Shown here piece after piece: positions 33,562-41,796 of a DNA stretch of 64,000 bases. The stretch's first letter is position 1; every line of letters begins with the position of its first letter. The stretch is from Corallibacter vietnamensis (GTDB taxonomy: Bacteria > Bacteroidota > Bacteroidia > Flavobacteriales > Flavobacteriaceae): assembly GCF_039537875.1 (NCBI RefSeq), contig NZ_BAABBI010000001.1:1674001-1738000 (forward strand), read 5' to 3'. A program made the translations under genes and the position numbers. The notes under the pieces were generated by a model. It had not been told where the DNA came from. It ran no database searches and worked only from the letters and a program-made list of their open reading frames with translations.

Positions 33562-34197
33562 ATGGCGTCAATAAAGATGTTTTGGAATTGGTTTAATGAG
33601 CATCGTGATATATTTTATGATTTACATACGCTTCCTGAATCTGAACAAGCTTACTACTATCATACCCTAGCTAGTAAACTGCAAGAATTTGAGGCAACAG
33701 TAAGTTATGTTATTTCAAGTGGTGCACCGGCTGCTTTATCAAAATTTACCCTAACAACCAATGGCGACTCAGAAGGGTTTATGATGGTTCAAAATTTAGT
33801 AGCTATGGCACCAGATATTCCTAATTGGAAAATACAAGCCTTTATACAGCCAAAAATCACAATTGATGAACTTATAGAACGAACAGACCCGCCTTATCTG
33901 TTTAGTGGTATGTCTATTAAGGCCAGTGATATTGTTTGGAAACCTGATTTTATTGATGATAATACCGGGAAATACGGACTGCTATTGGGATTTAATAATC
34001 TAGCTAAATCACTTCAATCAAGACCCGTAGAGGAGATCAACGAGTATATGACAACGATTTTATTAGACGTGTTAGGCGAATTTACTGCGGGTAAAAAACT
34101 GTGCGCCCTAAATTATCAGTTCTTAAAAGATGATGTAGATGAGGATTGGTTAGCCTTACATGACTTACCAGTGTTTTTAAACACAAATAACATGTAA
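33562..34197 (+). CDS. Conserved-type hypothetical protein
   Basis: This 211-residue soluble protein is not one I can assign. It has a Trp/Phe-rich N-terminus (FWNWFNEHRDIFYDL), no signal peptide and a mixed alpha/beta look. The gene has normal composition for the genome and lies 50 bp after the epimerase gene, in the same direction. A heptamer repeat array begins 1 nt after its stop codon, so it marks the left border of a variable region. Confidence 0.65.
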   Translation: MASIKMFWNWFNEHRDIFYDLHTLPESEQAYYYHTLASKLQEFEATVSYVISSGAPAALSKFTLTTNGDSEGFMMVQNLVAMAPDIPNWKIQAFIQPKITIDELIERTDPPYLFSGMSIKASDIVWKPDFIDDNTGKYGLLLGFNNLAKSLQSRPVEEINEYMTTILLDVLGEFTAGKKLCALNYQFLKDDVDEDWLALHDLPVFLNTNNM

Positions 34198-34375
34198 ACA
34201 CAACCCACAACCAACAACCCACAACAGTCAACCAACAACCAACAACCCACAACCATTCTCAATTCTCAATTCCCCATTATAAATTCCCCATTATAAATTC
34301 TCCATTATCCATTATCAATTATCCATTCTCCATTATCAATTCTCACTACTCACTACCCAAATCCCACACGCTGTC

Positions 34376-34396
34376 ATTCCGCACTTGATGCGGAAT
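34376..34396. repeat. REP-like hairpin, copy 1
   Basis: Perfect 8-bp arms ATTCCGCA and TGCGGAAT with loop CTTGA. Preceded by GCTGTC. Confidence 0.9.
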
Positions 34397-34528
34397 CCAC
34401 AACCGACAACCAACCCCACAACCGACAACCAACACCACAACCATTCTCAATTCTCAATTCTCCATTCTCAATTCTCAATTCTCCATTCTCCATTCTCACT
34501 ACTCACTACCCAAATCCCACACGCTGTC

Positions 34529-34549
34529 ATTCCGCACTTGATGCGGAAT
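34529..34549. repeat. REP-like hairpin, copy 2
   Basis: Same 21-nt sequence and orientation as copy 1, 153 bp downstream of it. Confidence 0.9.
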
Positions 34550-34720
34550 CCACAACCAACAACCGATAACCGACAACCATTATCAATTCTCAATCATCAA
34601 TTCCCCATTATCAATTATCAATTATCAATTCCCCATTATCCATTCTCCATTATCCATTATCCATTATCAATTCTCCATTATCAATTCTCACTACTCCCTA
34701 CCCAAATCCCACAAGCTGTC

Positions 34721-34741
34721 ATTCCGCACTTGATGCGGAAT
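34721..34741. repeat. REP-like hairpin, copy 3
   Basis: Same 21-nt sequence and orientation, 192 bp after copy 2. Confidence 0.9.
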
Positions 34742-34898
34742 CCACAACCGACAACCAACACCACAACAGACAACAGACAACAGACAACAGACAACCCACA
34801 ACCATTATCAATTCTCCATTATCAATTCCCCATTATCAATTCTCTATTACCTTTACATTAAATACATATTCTACATAAAAGGTTTTCAATGGTTTTAT

Positions 34899-34906
34899 TA
34901 TATTAG
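34899..34906 (+). promoter_or_regulatory. Candidate -7 element TATATTAG(C) upstream of wzm
   Basis: One change from TAnnTTTG. The same nine bases TATATTAGC also lie 22 bp before the gene at 47461 and 13 bp before the gene at 53166, in each case after a non-coding stretch. Recurrence suggests a promoter element, but no clear -33 is seen. Confidence 0.4.
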
Positions 34907-34952
34907 CCCTAATCAAAAAAACACAAAGTGTGATGGTGATTAGAATCAATAT

Positions 34953-35798
34953 ATGGCTTTAGAAACCCGAGTATATAAAAAAGAACGAACAATAAAAATG
35001 GGGGCGCTTTTAAAAGCAAGCCTTACCGATATGTATCGTTCACGATTTTTAGCCCGTCAATTAGCCGAGCGCGATATCAAGGCGCAATACCGTCAGTCAT
35101 ATTTAGGGATTTTATGGGCGTTTGTAACACCGCTGGCAACAGCAGCCGTTTGGATTTTTCTCAATAACAGTGGTACCGTACGCTTATCTGATACCGGTGT
35201 GCCTTATCCCGTGTACGCCTTCTCAGGAACCCTGATTTGGTCTATAATTGTAGCTTCTATAAATTCGCCTATGCAAAGTACCAATGCTGCCAAAGGTATT
35301 TTAACCAAAATAAACTTCCCAAAAGAAGCCCTTTTGCTTTCAGGTATTTATAAACTGTTGTTTGATAGTGCTATAAAAATACTCCTGTTAGTGGCTTTTG
35401 TTTTTATTTTTGGTGTAGGGTTTCATTATAGCTTGTTGTTACTGCCTTTTGCCGTCTTAGCAGCAGTACTTTTTGGTAGTACATTAGGATTGTTTTTAAC
35501 GCCTTTAGGGTTGTTGTATAAAGATATAAGTAAAATCATCTCGTTTGGAATGCAGTTTTTAATGTATGTCACACCGGTGGTATACGCCATTCCTAAAACA
35601 GGGATTATGAAAACACTTATGACATACAACCCAATTACACCTATTATACTAACAACACGTGATTTGGTTGTTGGGTTTCAGCCGGAATTTTTAAACTATT
35701 TTATAGGAGTCCTTGCCCTATGCGTACCTTTATTATTTTTAGGTTTAGTCATATACCGTATTGCCATTCCTATTATTGTAGAACGGTTGAGTGCGTAG
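34953..35798 (+). CDS. wzm: Polysaccharide ABC exporter permease (Wzm/TagG-like)
   Basis: This 281-residue ABC-2 type membrane protein has about six helices. It carries the typical N-terminal amphipathic region RDIKAQYRQSYLGILWAFVTPL, a YPVYAFSGTLIW helix and a YNPITPIILTTRDLV block. It exports a lipid-linked glycan across the inner membrane together with the ATPase at 36353. A second ATG at 34998 (MGALLKAS) is a possible start. Codon use is clearly more GC-rich than in the downstream sulfotransferase region. A four-helix-bundle gene and a heptamer array separate it from its ATPase partner. Confidence 0.9.
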   Translation: MALETRVYKKERTIKMGALLKASLTDMYRSRFLARQLAERDIKAQYRQSYLGILWAFVTPLATAAVWIFLNNSGTVRLSDTGVPYPVYAFSGTLIWSIIVASINSPMQSTNAAKGILTKINFPKEALLLSGIYKLLFDSAIKILLLVAFVFIFGVGFHYSLLLLPFAVLAAVLFGSTLGLFLTPLGLLYKDISKIISFGMQFLMYVTPVVYAIPKTGIMKTLMTYNPITPIILTTRDLVVGFQPEFLNYFIGVLALCVPLLFLGLVIYRIAIPIIVERLSA

Positions 35799-35848
35799 GG
35801 AGGCGTGAGTTTCGGTTATAACGCAAACTCACAAAAAAATAAAGAAAA

Positions 35849-36211
35849 ATGAAAAGTTATAAAGATTTAGAGATGTATCTCTTAGCTTTCCAATATGCTG
35901 TTGAAGTACATGAACTCACATTAAAGCTGCCAAAGTACGAGCTTTATGAACAAGGAAGTCAGCTTCGAAGATCATCTAAATCTATAAAAGATAATATTGT
36001 AGAAGGATACGGAAGACGTAGTTACAAACAAGATTTCATAAAATTTTTAGTGTATGCACATGCATCGTTATTAGAATGTTTATCGCAGTTAGAAATGATT
36101 CAGAAACTTTATCCGGAATTAGAAACTCAAGTATTGATTGAAAAATATGATACCTTAGGAGCAAAATTATATAGCTTTAAAAAATATGTAGAACAACATT
36201 GGAAAGTTTGA
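35849..36211 (+). CDS. Four-helix bundle protein (23S rRNA intervening-sequence protein family)
   Basis: This 120-residue all-helical protein shows the family pattern: KSYKDLEMYLLAFQYAVEVHELT, QGSQLRRSSKSIKDNIVEGYGR, and FIKFLVYAHASLLECLSQLEM. The family is found inside 23S rRNA intervening sequences, as the Avd accessory protein of diversity-generating retroelements, and as stand-alone genes in Bacteroidota. It may bind nucleic acid; the role here is unknown. No reverse transcriptase or rRNA is nearby. It lies between wzm and wzt, just before heptamer array 2, which hints at a link with mobile or repeat DNA. Confidence 0.88.
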   Translation: MKSYKDLEMYLLAFQYAVEVHELTLKLPKYELYEQGSQLRRSSKSIKDNIVEGYGRRSYKQDFIKFLVYAHASLLECLSQLEMIQKLYPELETQVLIEKYDTLGAKLYSFKKYVEQHWKV

Positions 36212-36220
36212 AGCTTATAA

Positions 36221-36346
36221 ACAACCGACAACCGACAACCGATAACCCACAACCGACAACCGATAACCCACAACCGACAACCGACAACAGACAACCAACA
36301 ACCGACAACCGATAACCCACAACCGACAACAGACAACCAATAACCA
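36221..36346. repeat. Heptanucleotide repeat array 2: 18 units up to the wzt start
   Basis: Exactly eighteen 7-bp units (mostly ACAACCG, with ATAACCC, ACAACAG, ACAACCA) without one phase slip. The array starts 9 bp after the four-helix-bundle stop and ends 6 bp before the wzt ATG, so it makes up almost the whole intergenic region and the wzt leader. It holds only the CAACC block and has no hairpin. Confidence 0.93.
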
Positions 36347-36352
36347 AAAAAA

Positions 36353-37558
36353 ATGAACAACAGTGAAATTTTAGTAAAAGTTGAAAACTTAAGCAAAAAG
36401 TTTTGCAAAGACCTAAAAACCAGCCTGTGGTATGGTGTTAAGGATTTGGTGAGCGGTGTGCGTGGTTCCAGTCAGGAACGGCAGTTGCGCCCTAAAGAGT
36501 TTTGGGCGGTTAAAGACATTAATTTTGAATTACGTCGTGGAGAGTGCTTGGGCTTAATTGGGCATAATGGCGCCGGAAAAAGTACCTTGCTTAAAATACT
36601 TAACGGACTCATAAATCCTGATGCTGGTACCGTAACCATCAAAGGGCGAGTAGGAGCGCTTATAGAGCTAGGTGCTGGCTTTAACCCCATACTTACAGGG
36701 CGTGAAAACATTTATAACAATGGTGCTATTTTAGGCTTTAGCCGAAAAGAAATAGATACCAAGTTACATGATATTATAGCTTTTGCAGAATTAGAAGAGT
36801 TTATTGATATGCCCGTACAGCATTACAGCTCTGGTATGAAAGTGCGCTTGGGGTTTGCCGTAGCAGCCCAAATGGAACCCGATGTACTCATTATAGATGA
36901 GGTATTGGCGGTGGGAGATATGTCTTTTGCAATGAAATCTTTTAATAAAATTAGTGAAATACTTAAAAATACTGCTGTTATTTTTGTGTCACATAGTATG
37001 CCTTTTATATCTAGAATATGTAATCATGTTATTTTATTACATAAAGGAGAAATGCTTATGAATACAGGTAATGTTGGTGAGGGAATACAGGCTTATTTTG
37101 ATAGACAGAGCTTGTCAGGTAAACTAAACTTCAAAGAAGATGTTATTTGTTTGAATAATGCTAATGTATTTTCAGGAGATTTGGATAATGATGGATATAT
37201 AGAATCTGATAAAAATTTTAAATTGAAACTTAATTTAAGTTCTAATAAAGAATATAAAAAAGTAAGAGTAGCTATTCTAATTTATAATATGGCCCAAATA
37301 AATGTAGCTATACTAGAGACAAGGTTAATAAGTATTAAAGCAGAAAGTAACCAAGATTTTGATTTTGATTTCGGGGTGCTTAATTTATCTATAAGCGCTT
37401 ATTTTATATCGGTTAGGTTTGATAGTTGTATTGATGAAGGTAATATACAAGTTTTATCTAACTATATAAATTATAAAGAATTTAAAGTGCAAGGTAATGA
37501 TAGGTTGGTATTTGCGCCATTTTATTTTAAAGAAAAAAATGATAAGACTGAAGTTTAA
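36353..37558 (+). CDS. wzt: Polysaccharide ABC exporter ATPase (Wzt-like) with C-terminal glycan-binding domain
   Basis: This 401-residue protein has an ABC domain with Walker A GHNGAGKST (residues 70-78), signature YSSGMKVRLGF and Walker B VLIIDEVLAVGD. From about residue 245 a beta-rich C-terminal domain follows, as in Wzt proteins that recognise their own capped O-antigen. The sequence turns notably AT-rich from about 36950 (near residue 200), while the ATPase part is as GC-rich as wzm, suggesting a mosaic gene with an exchanged C-terminal domain. The start follows the heptamer array by 6 bp. The next gene starts inside its end. Confidence 0.9.
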   Translation: MNNSEILVKVENLSKKFCKDLKTSLWYGVKDLVSGVRGSSQERQLRPKEFWAVKDINFELRRGECLGLIGHNGAGKSTLLKILNGLINPDAGTVTIKGRVGALIELGAGFNPILTGRENIYNNGAILGFSRKEIDTKLHDIIAFAELEEFIDMPVQHYSSGMKVRLGFAVAAQMEPDVLIIDEVLAVGDMSFAMKSFNKISEILKNTAVIFVSHSMPFISRICNHVILLHKGEMLMNTGNVGEGIQAYFDRQSLSGKLNFKEDVICLNNANVFSGDLDNDGYIESDKNFKLKLNLSSNKEYKKVRVAILIYNMAQINVAILETRLISIKAESNQDFDFDFGVLNLSISAYFISVRFDSCIDEGNIQVLSNYINYKEFKVQGNDRLVFAPFYFKEKNDKTEV

Positions 37559-38366
37559 GAAAAACAAAAAGATTTCTAGAGATAAGGTTGAGCTGTTTAT
37601 TTTGGGAGCTCAAAAATGTGGTACTACATCATTGCACTATTACCTAGATCAACACCCATCATTTCAAGGTTCAATACCAAAAGAAACAGATTTTTTTAGT
37701 TTTGATGGATTGTATGAAATGGGATTAAATAAATATCATACCTTTTTTAGAAATAATAATAAGAATAAAGTTATAAGGTTTGATTCTTCAACTGAATATT
37801 TATATATACCTTATTGTGCTGAAAGAATAAAACAGTACAATCCTAAATCAAAATTTATTATTATTAAAAGAGATCCTGTTAAAAGAGCAATTTCAGCTTA
37901 TAAAATGTATAAGTCTTTAAGTGAAGGTAAGTTGTGGTCTAAAGAATATAAGAGAAAAGTAATTCAGTATAATAATGTGTATGGGGATAAAATGATTGAT
38001 TTTTTAAAAAGAAAACCATTTCCTGAATTTATAGATATTGTTAAAGAAGAATATGAAATTTTGTTAAAAACAAAAGAATTTATCTATGAACCAAGTTTTA
38101 TTGCAAGAGGGAATTATGAACAACAATTAAATCGCTTTTTAAATTTTTTCCCTAAAGAAAATATTTTAGAAATAGATTTTTCAAGATATTCAAACCAAAC
38201 AATATCTGTACTAAATGAGATTTTAGAATTTATGGGGATTAAAGATGAATTATTTGACAATAGTTATGATTTTTCAATTCAATTAAAATCAAAAGAAGCA
38301 TTAACAATAAACACATCTACCCAAAGTGATTTGTCAATAATGTTTGAGTCTATTTATAAAAATTAA
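37539..38366 (+). CDS. Sulfotransferase family protein
   Basis: I chose ATG 37539 (275 residues), which overlaps the wzt stop by 20 bp; a longer frame from 37497 would add 14 residues inside wzt. The PAPS 5'-phosphosulfate loop is GAQKCGTTS (residues 23-31), and the 3'-phosphate site is IIKRDPVKRAISAYKM. These match the heparan-sulfate-type sulfotransferase fold. It probably sulfates a sugar of the exported glycan in the cytoplasm. The gene is strongly AT-rich compared with wzm and the ATPase half of wzt. Confidence 0.85.
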   Translation: MIRLKFKKNKKISRDKVELFILGAQKCGTTSLHYYLDQHPSFQGSIPKETDFFSFDGLYEMGLNKYHTFFRNNNKNKVIRFDSSTEYLYIPYCAERIKQYNPKSKFIIIKRDPVKRAISAYKMYKSLSEGKLWSKEYKRKVIQYNNVYGDKMIDFLKRKPFPEFIDIVKEEYEILLKTKEFIYEPSFIARGNYEQQLNRFLNFFPKENILEIDFSRYSNQTISVLNEILEFMGIKDELFDNSYDFSIQLKSKEALTINTSTQSDLSIMFESIYKN

Positions 38367-38369
38367 AAT

Positions 38370-39290
38370 ATGATAACTAAATCACCTATTACCTCTGGCA
38401 GAGTAAAACTACTAAAAGAAATAGCTACTAAAGAAATAGCTTCTATTTATAGAGAAGGTTTAGATTTAGACGTTAAAAATTATTTTAAAGATTTAGACCA
38501 AATTTGTTTATATAAATGTTTAGATACAGGTTATGACTTTTATTATCCGTTTACTATTTATGGTAACGAAACGTTTTATAAAGCATTAGAAAAACATAGT
38601 TGGTATTATCAAAAATGGAAATGGGAGTATGAAGTTACTGATGCATTTGTGAAAGAAGGACAAAGCGTTTTAGAAATTGGTTGTGGTAATGGCTATTTTC
38701 TTTCTCATTTAAACAAAAAAAAGGTTAATACTTTAGGTCTAGAATTAAATAGCGAAGCAATTGAAAAGGCAAATAAAAATGGTTTACAAGTTTTAAATAT
38801 ACCGTTAGAAACCTATTCTGAAAAAGAAGATGCTAAGTTTGATGTAGTGTGTGCTTTTCAGGTTTTAGAGCATATTTGGAATATTAACGATTTTATTTCT
38901 CAATGTATAAAGCTTCTAAAGCCAAATGGAAAATTAATTTTTGCGGTTCCAAATAATGAAGCCGTCTTTTTTAAAGAACAAAAAAAATTACCAAAAACTA
39001 ATCCAAGATATATTAATCAATTACAAACCCTAGCTCTTAACATGCCACCTCACCATATGGGATTGTGGAGAAGAAATGTGTTTGAAAAATTAACTAATTT
39101 TTATAGTAAATTATCATTGGTTGAAATTTATGAAGAGCCAGCAAATAAAGGTAGAATAACATTAAATAATCAGATAGTTAAAAGTAAAATAGGACAAAAT
39201 AAATATTTGCTTAAACTCTATAAAAAACTTAATCAAAATAAATTAAACAAAGGGGATAGTTTATTAGTTATCTATGAAAAGAAAGGATAA
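38370..39290 (+). CDS. SAM-dependent methyltransferase
   Basis: This 306-residue protein has an N-terminal helical region of about 100 residues and a class I methyltransferase core: LEIGCGNGYFLSHL (motif I), LGLELNSEAI (motif II), FDVVCAFQVLEHI and LKPNGKLIFAVPNNE. The PPHHMGLWRRNVF block is common in sugar methyltransferases of surface-glycan clusters. It is probably a glycan O-methyltransferase or a capping enzyme. In ABC-exported O-antigens methyl caps can be the signal read by the Wzt C-terminal domain, which fits its place two genes after wzt; that link is inference. It overlaps the next gene by 17 bp. Confidence 0.82.
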   Translation: MITKSPITSGRVKLLKEIATKEIASIYREGLDLDVKNYFKDLDQICLYKCLDTGYDFYYPFTIYGNETFYKALEKHSWYYQKWKWEYEVTDAFVKEGQSVLEIGCGNGYFLSHLNKKKVNTLGLELNSEAIEKANKNGLQVLNIPLETYSEKEDAKFDVVCAFQVLEHIWNINDFISQCIKLLKPNGKLIFAVPNNEAVFFKEQKKLPKTNPRYINQLQTLALNMPPHHMGLWRRNVFEKLTNFYSKLSLVEIYEEPANKGRITLNNQIVKSKIGQNKYLLKLYKKLNQNKLNKGDSLLVIYEKKG

Positions 39291-40413
39291 ATTAGTTATT
39301 GTATCACTTATGGAAGGTTTTCCATGGGGAGGAAGTGAAGAGTTGTGGTATAACACAGCTGTTTATGCTTTAAAAGAGGGTGTTGTTGTGAATGTTTTTA
39401 TTAAAAAATGGGATGAAGATTATGATAAAATACATAACTTAAGAAGTCTTGGAGCAAAAATTAATTATTTAGATACAGACCCAAAACAATCAAAGAAAAA
39501 AATATTAAAACTAATAAGCAGAACATCTCTAACTGTCTTTGAAACAATAAAAGCCATAGGCTTAAAAAAAACTGACAGAATTTTAATGAGTCAAGGAGAT
39601 ACTTTTTCAGCATTTGGTTCTACTTTATTAGCTAACTTAATTACTTTAAATGTTCCTGTAAGTTTGGTAAGTCAACATTTGCATGATGTAGGTATTCCAA
39701 ATGAAGATTTAAGAAAAAAAGCAAGACTTACTGTAAGTAAAATTAAACACTTCTGTTTCGTGTCTCAACGTTCTTTAAATCTTACAAAAAGATATTTAAA
39801 TTCTGACGGCTATAATTTTCATTTAGTTAATAATCCCGTTAATTTAGATAGAAAAGTCGTTATAGAATATCCTGATTTATCAATACCAAGTTTTGCAGTA
39901 GTAGGCAGATTAGATTGTCGTTTTAAAGGTCAAGATATACTGATTGAAGTTTTAAGTCAAGATAAATGGAAAGTAAGACATTGGACTTGTAATTTATATG
40001 GTAAAGGAAACGATGAAAACTATTTAAAAGATTTAATAGATCATTATGGGTTAAAAGAAAAAGTGTTTTTAAAAGGACATGTAGATTCTGTAGAAGATAT
40101 ATGGAGAGCTAATCACTTATTGGTTTTACCATCAATTAGCGAAGGTACACCTTTGTCTTTAGTAGAAGCTAATATTTGTGGTCGTCCAGCAGTAGTAACT
40201 GATGTAGGAGGTAATACCGAAGTTATAGTTGAAAATGAAAATGGCTGGATAGCAGAAGCACCATTAAAAACTTATTTAGAAAAGGCAATGGAAAACGCTT
40301 GGAAAAATAAAGAAAAATGGAAGGAAATGGGTGTTGTAGCTCATAAGCGTGCTATGAAGCGTTATAAAGTTAATGCAGGTAAAGAATTATTTGATTTAAT
40401 TAGAAACGATTAA
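39274..40413 (+). CDS. Glycosyltransferase, GT4 type
   Basis: This 379-residue GT-B enzyme has an N-terminal block MEGFPWGGSEELWYN, the second-domain start FAVVGRLDCRFKGQDILIEVL, the KVFLKGHV strand, and the donor-site E-x7-E segment SISEGTPLSLVEANICGRPAVVTDVGGNTEV. These are retaining GT4 features. It transfers an unknown sugar from a nucleotide donor in the cytoplasm. It starts inside the methyltransferase gene and its stop overlaps the next ATG (TAATG), so translation is coupled. Confidence 0.87.
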   Translation: MKRKDKLVIVSLMEGFPWGGSEELWYNTAVYALKEGVVVNVFIKKWDEDYDKIHNLRSLGAKINYLDTDPKQSKKKILKLISRTSLTVFETIKAIGLKKTDRILMSQGDTFSAFGSTLLANLITLNVPVSLVSQHLHDVGIPNEDLRKKARLTVSKIKHFCFVSQRSLNLTKRYLNSDGYNFHLVNNPVNLDRKVVIEYPDLSIPSFAVVGRLDCRFKGQDILIEVLSQDKWKVRHWTCNLYGKGNDENYLKDLIDHYGLKEKVFLKGHVDSVEDIWRANHLLVLPSISEGTPLSLVEANICGRPAVVTDVGGNTEVIVENENGWIAEAPLKTYLEKAMENAWKNKEKWKEMGVVAHKRAMKRYKVNAGKELFDLIRND

Positions 40414-40832
40414 TGTATTTTAAACAAATTGATACCTTAAGAGCACTTGCTGTTATATTTGTGATTTATTCTCATTGGGGTCCACAAAATAGTATTCCTA
40501 ATCAATTATTTCCTGTTAATTTAAAGGCTATAGGTTGTACGTTTATAAGTTTATCATTGGTTTTATTGGCGATAAAAGGATATACTGGCTTTTTGGGTAA
40601 GCTTATGTCAAGTAAAGTTTTAATATACTTAGGTAAAATTAGCTATGGTCTTTATTTATATCACAGTATTGTTTTTTTAATAATGAGGTATGTAGGGATA
40701 AATATATCAAACCCAATACAGAAAAATACAGTTGGACTTTTATTATTACTTTTAATATCTTCTGCTTCTTGGTATTTTTTTGAGAAGCCTATAAATAATT
40801 TAAAAAAATACTTTTCATATCGATATGATTAA
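40413..40832 (+). pseudogene. Acyltransferase-3 (OafA-like) gene with large internal in-frame deletion
   Basis: The 139-residue product joins the first membrane helix of an acyltransferase-3 enzyme (IDTLRALAVIFVIYSHWGPQ, including the conserved His) directly to the last helices (YLGKISYGLYLYHSIVF and WYFFEKPINNLKKYF). The middle, about 200 residues of a usual 330-370, is missing. The frame is kept and the gene is still tightly coupled to its neighbours (1-bp overlap upstream, 8-bp overlap downstream), so the deletion may be recent. It is probably inactive as an O-acetyltransferase, but a shortened functional protein cannot be excluded. Confidence 0.75.
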
Positions 40833-41793
40833 TATATCAGTAATAATCTGCTGTTACAATAGTGCGCATTTGCTTGATGAGACACTTACACATTTAGCTA
40901 ATCAACATATTACGGAGTCTCTTAATTATGAGGTGGTTTTGGTAGATAACAACTCAACGGATAACACAGCAACCATAGCAAGAACTATATGGGACACATT
41001 ACAAACAGCCGTGCCATTACATATAGTTGCTGAACCTAAAGCAGGTTTGGCTTATGCTAGAGAAACAGGTGTAAAACAGAGTAAAGGATATCTTGTTATA
41101 TTTTGTGATGATGATAATTGGTTGTGTAAAGATTATATACAAACGGCTTATAGTTTTATGGTAGCAAATCCTGACGTAGCTGCATTAGGAGGTGCATCTC
41201 AAGGAGTTTTAGAAGGCGATACACCATTATGGTGGGATGACATGAAAAGGAACTATGCCGTAGGCGAGCAAGCCTTAAGCAGTGGCGATATAACACATAG
41301 AGGTTATGTGTGGGGCGCAGGGATGGTATTCAGAAAAGTACTGTTTATGAGATTGTATGATGCTGGGTTTGTGTCTATGTTATCAGATAGAAAAGGAGAA
41401 TTATTAAGTTCAGGAGGCGATAGTGAGCTATGTAAATGGTTTATTATTATGGGGTATAAATTATGGTATTTAGAGACGCTTACTTTTAAACATTATATTA
41501 CAAAAAAGCGACTTACCGATGCTTATTTAGAGAAACTTATGGCAGGTCATAAGGCTTCTCATGATGTTTTGGGTTTGTATAACTGGTTTATAAAAAAGGG
41601 TATTGGTGATGAGGTTGATGCTATCTCGGTTAGAAAGCGTCTTTTTTATTTAAAATCGGCGATATCTAAAAAACTAAAAAACCATGTGTTATGGAAACCT
41701 CATTTACAGATAGCCTTAATGCATTATTGCCCAACGTATCCAAAACTATATGCTATTATAAATACCTATACACAGTTAAAAAAGATAATGTAA
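40825..41793 (+). CDS. Glycosyltransferase, GT2 type
   Basis: This 322-residue GT-A enzyme has the nucleotide-sugar fold ISVIICCYNSAHLL, VVLVDNNSTDNT and the metal-binding FCDDDNWL. It also shows a conserved GAGMVFRK and an SSGGDSELC acceptor-side block. It is clearly a paralogue of the protein at 48474-49490, which shares the CDDDNWLC, YAVG-QA, SGDIT and GAGMV blocks in the same order. There is no membrane segment. The gene returns to the usual composition after the AT-rich stretch. Confidence 0.9.
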   Translation: MINISVIICCYNSAHLLDETLTHLANQHITESLNYEVVLVDNNSTDNTATIARTIWDTLQTAVPLHIVAEPKAGLAYARETGVKQSKGYLVIFCDDDNWLCKDYIQTAYSFMVANPDVAALGGASQGVLEGDTPLWWDDMKRNYAVGEQALSSGDITHRGYVWGAGMVFRKVLFMRLYDAGFVSMLSDRKGELLSSGGDSELCKWFIIMGYKLWYLETLTFKHYITKKRLTDAYLEKLMAGHKASHDVLGLYNWFIKKGIGDEVDAISVRKRLFYLKSAISKKLKNHVLWKPHLQIALMHYCPTYPKLYAIINTYTQLKKIM

Positions 41794-41796
41794 ACT

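Larger units (their letters stand above)
34199..34848. repeat. Heptanucleotide repeat array 1 with three REP-like hairpins
   Basis: About 650 bp of degenerate 7-bp units, beginning 1 nt after the preceding stop. Blocks follow a set order: CAACCNA-like, ATTMTCM-like, CTCACTA-like, then the conserved lead AATCCCAC and a 21-nt hairpin; this is iterated three times and ends with the first two blocks. The first pass keeps an unbroken 7-bp register across all three block types. The + strand is very poor in G. No gene is credible here. Confidence 0.9.

Noticed and set aside
34385..34861. 158-residue open frame in array 1, and similar frames at 44936-45307, 46866-47069 and 47066-47299
   Set aside because: They are translations of 7-bp repeats (7-residue period, Ser/Ile/His/Asn/Thr-rich) and carry no independent coding signal.
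35849..36211. Diversity-generating retroelement, suggested by the Avd-like four-helix bundle
   Set aside because: No reverse transcriptase and no template/variable repeat pair with adenine changes was seen.
36127..36408. 93-residue minus-strand frame with LSVVGC-type repeats
   Set aside because: It is the complement of heptamer array 2 plus parts of the flanking genes; the repeat period explains it.
37497..37538. Longer start of the sulfotransferase at 37497
   Set aside because: It would lie inside wzt and add 14 residues not typical of the family; ATG 37539 fits better.
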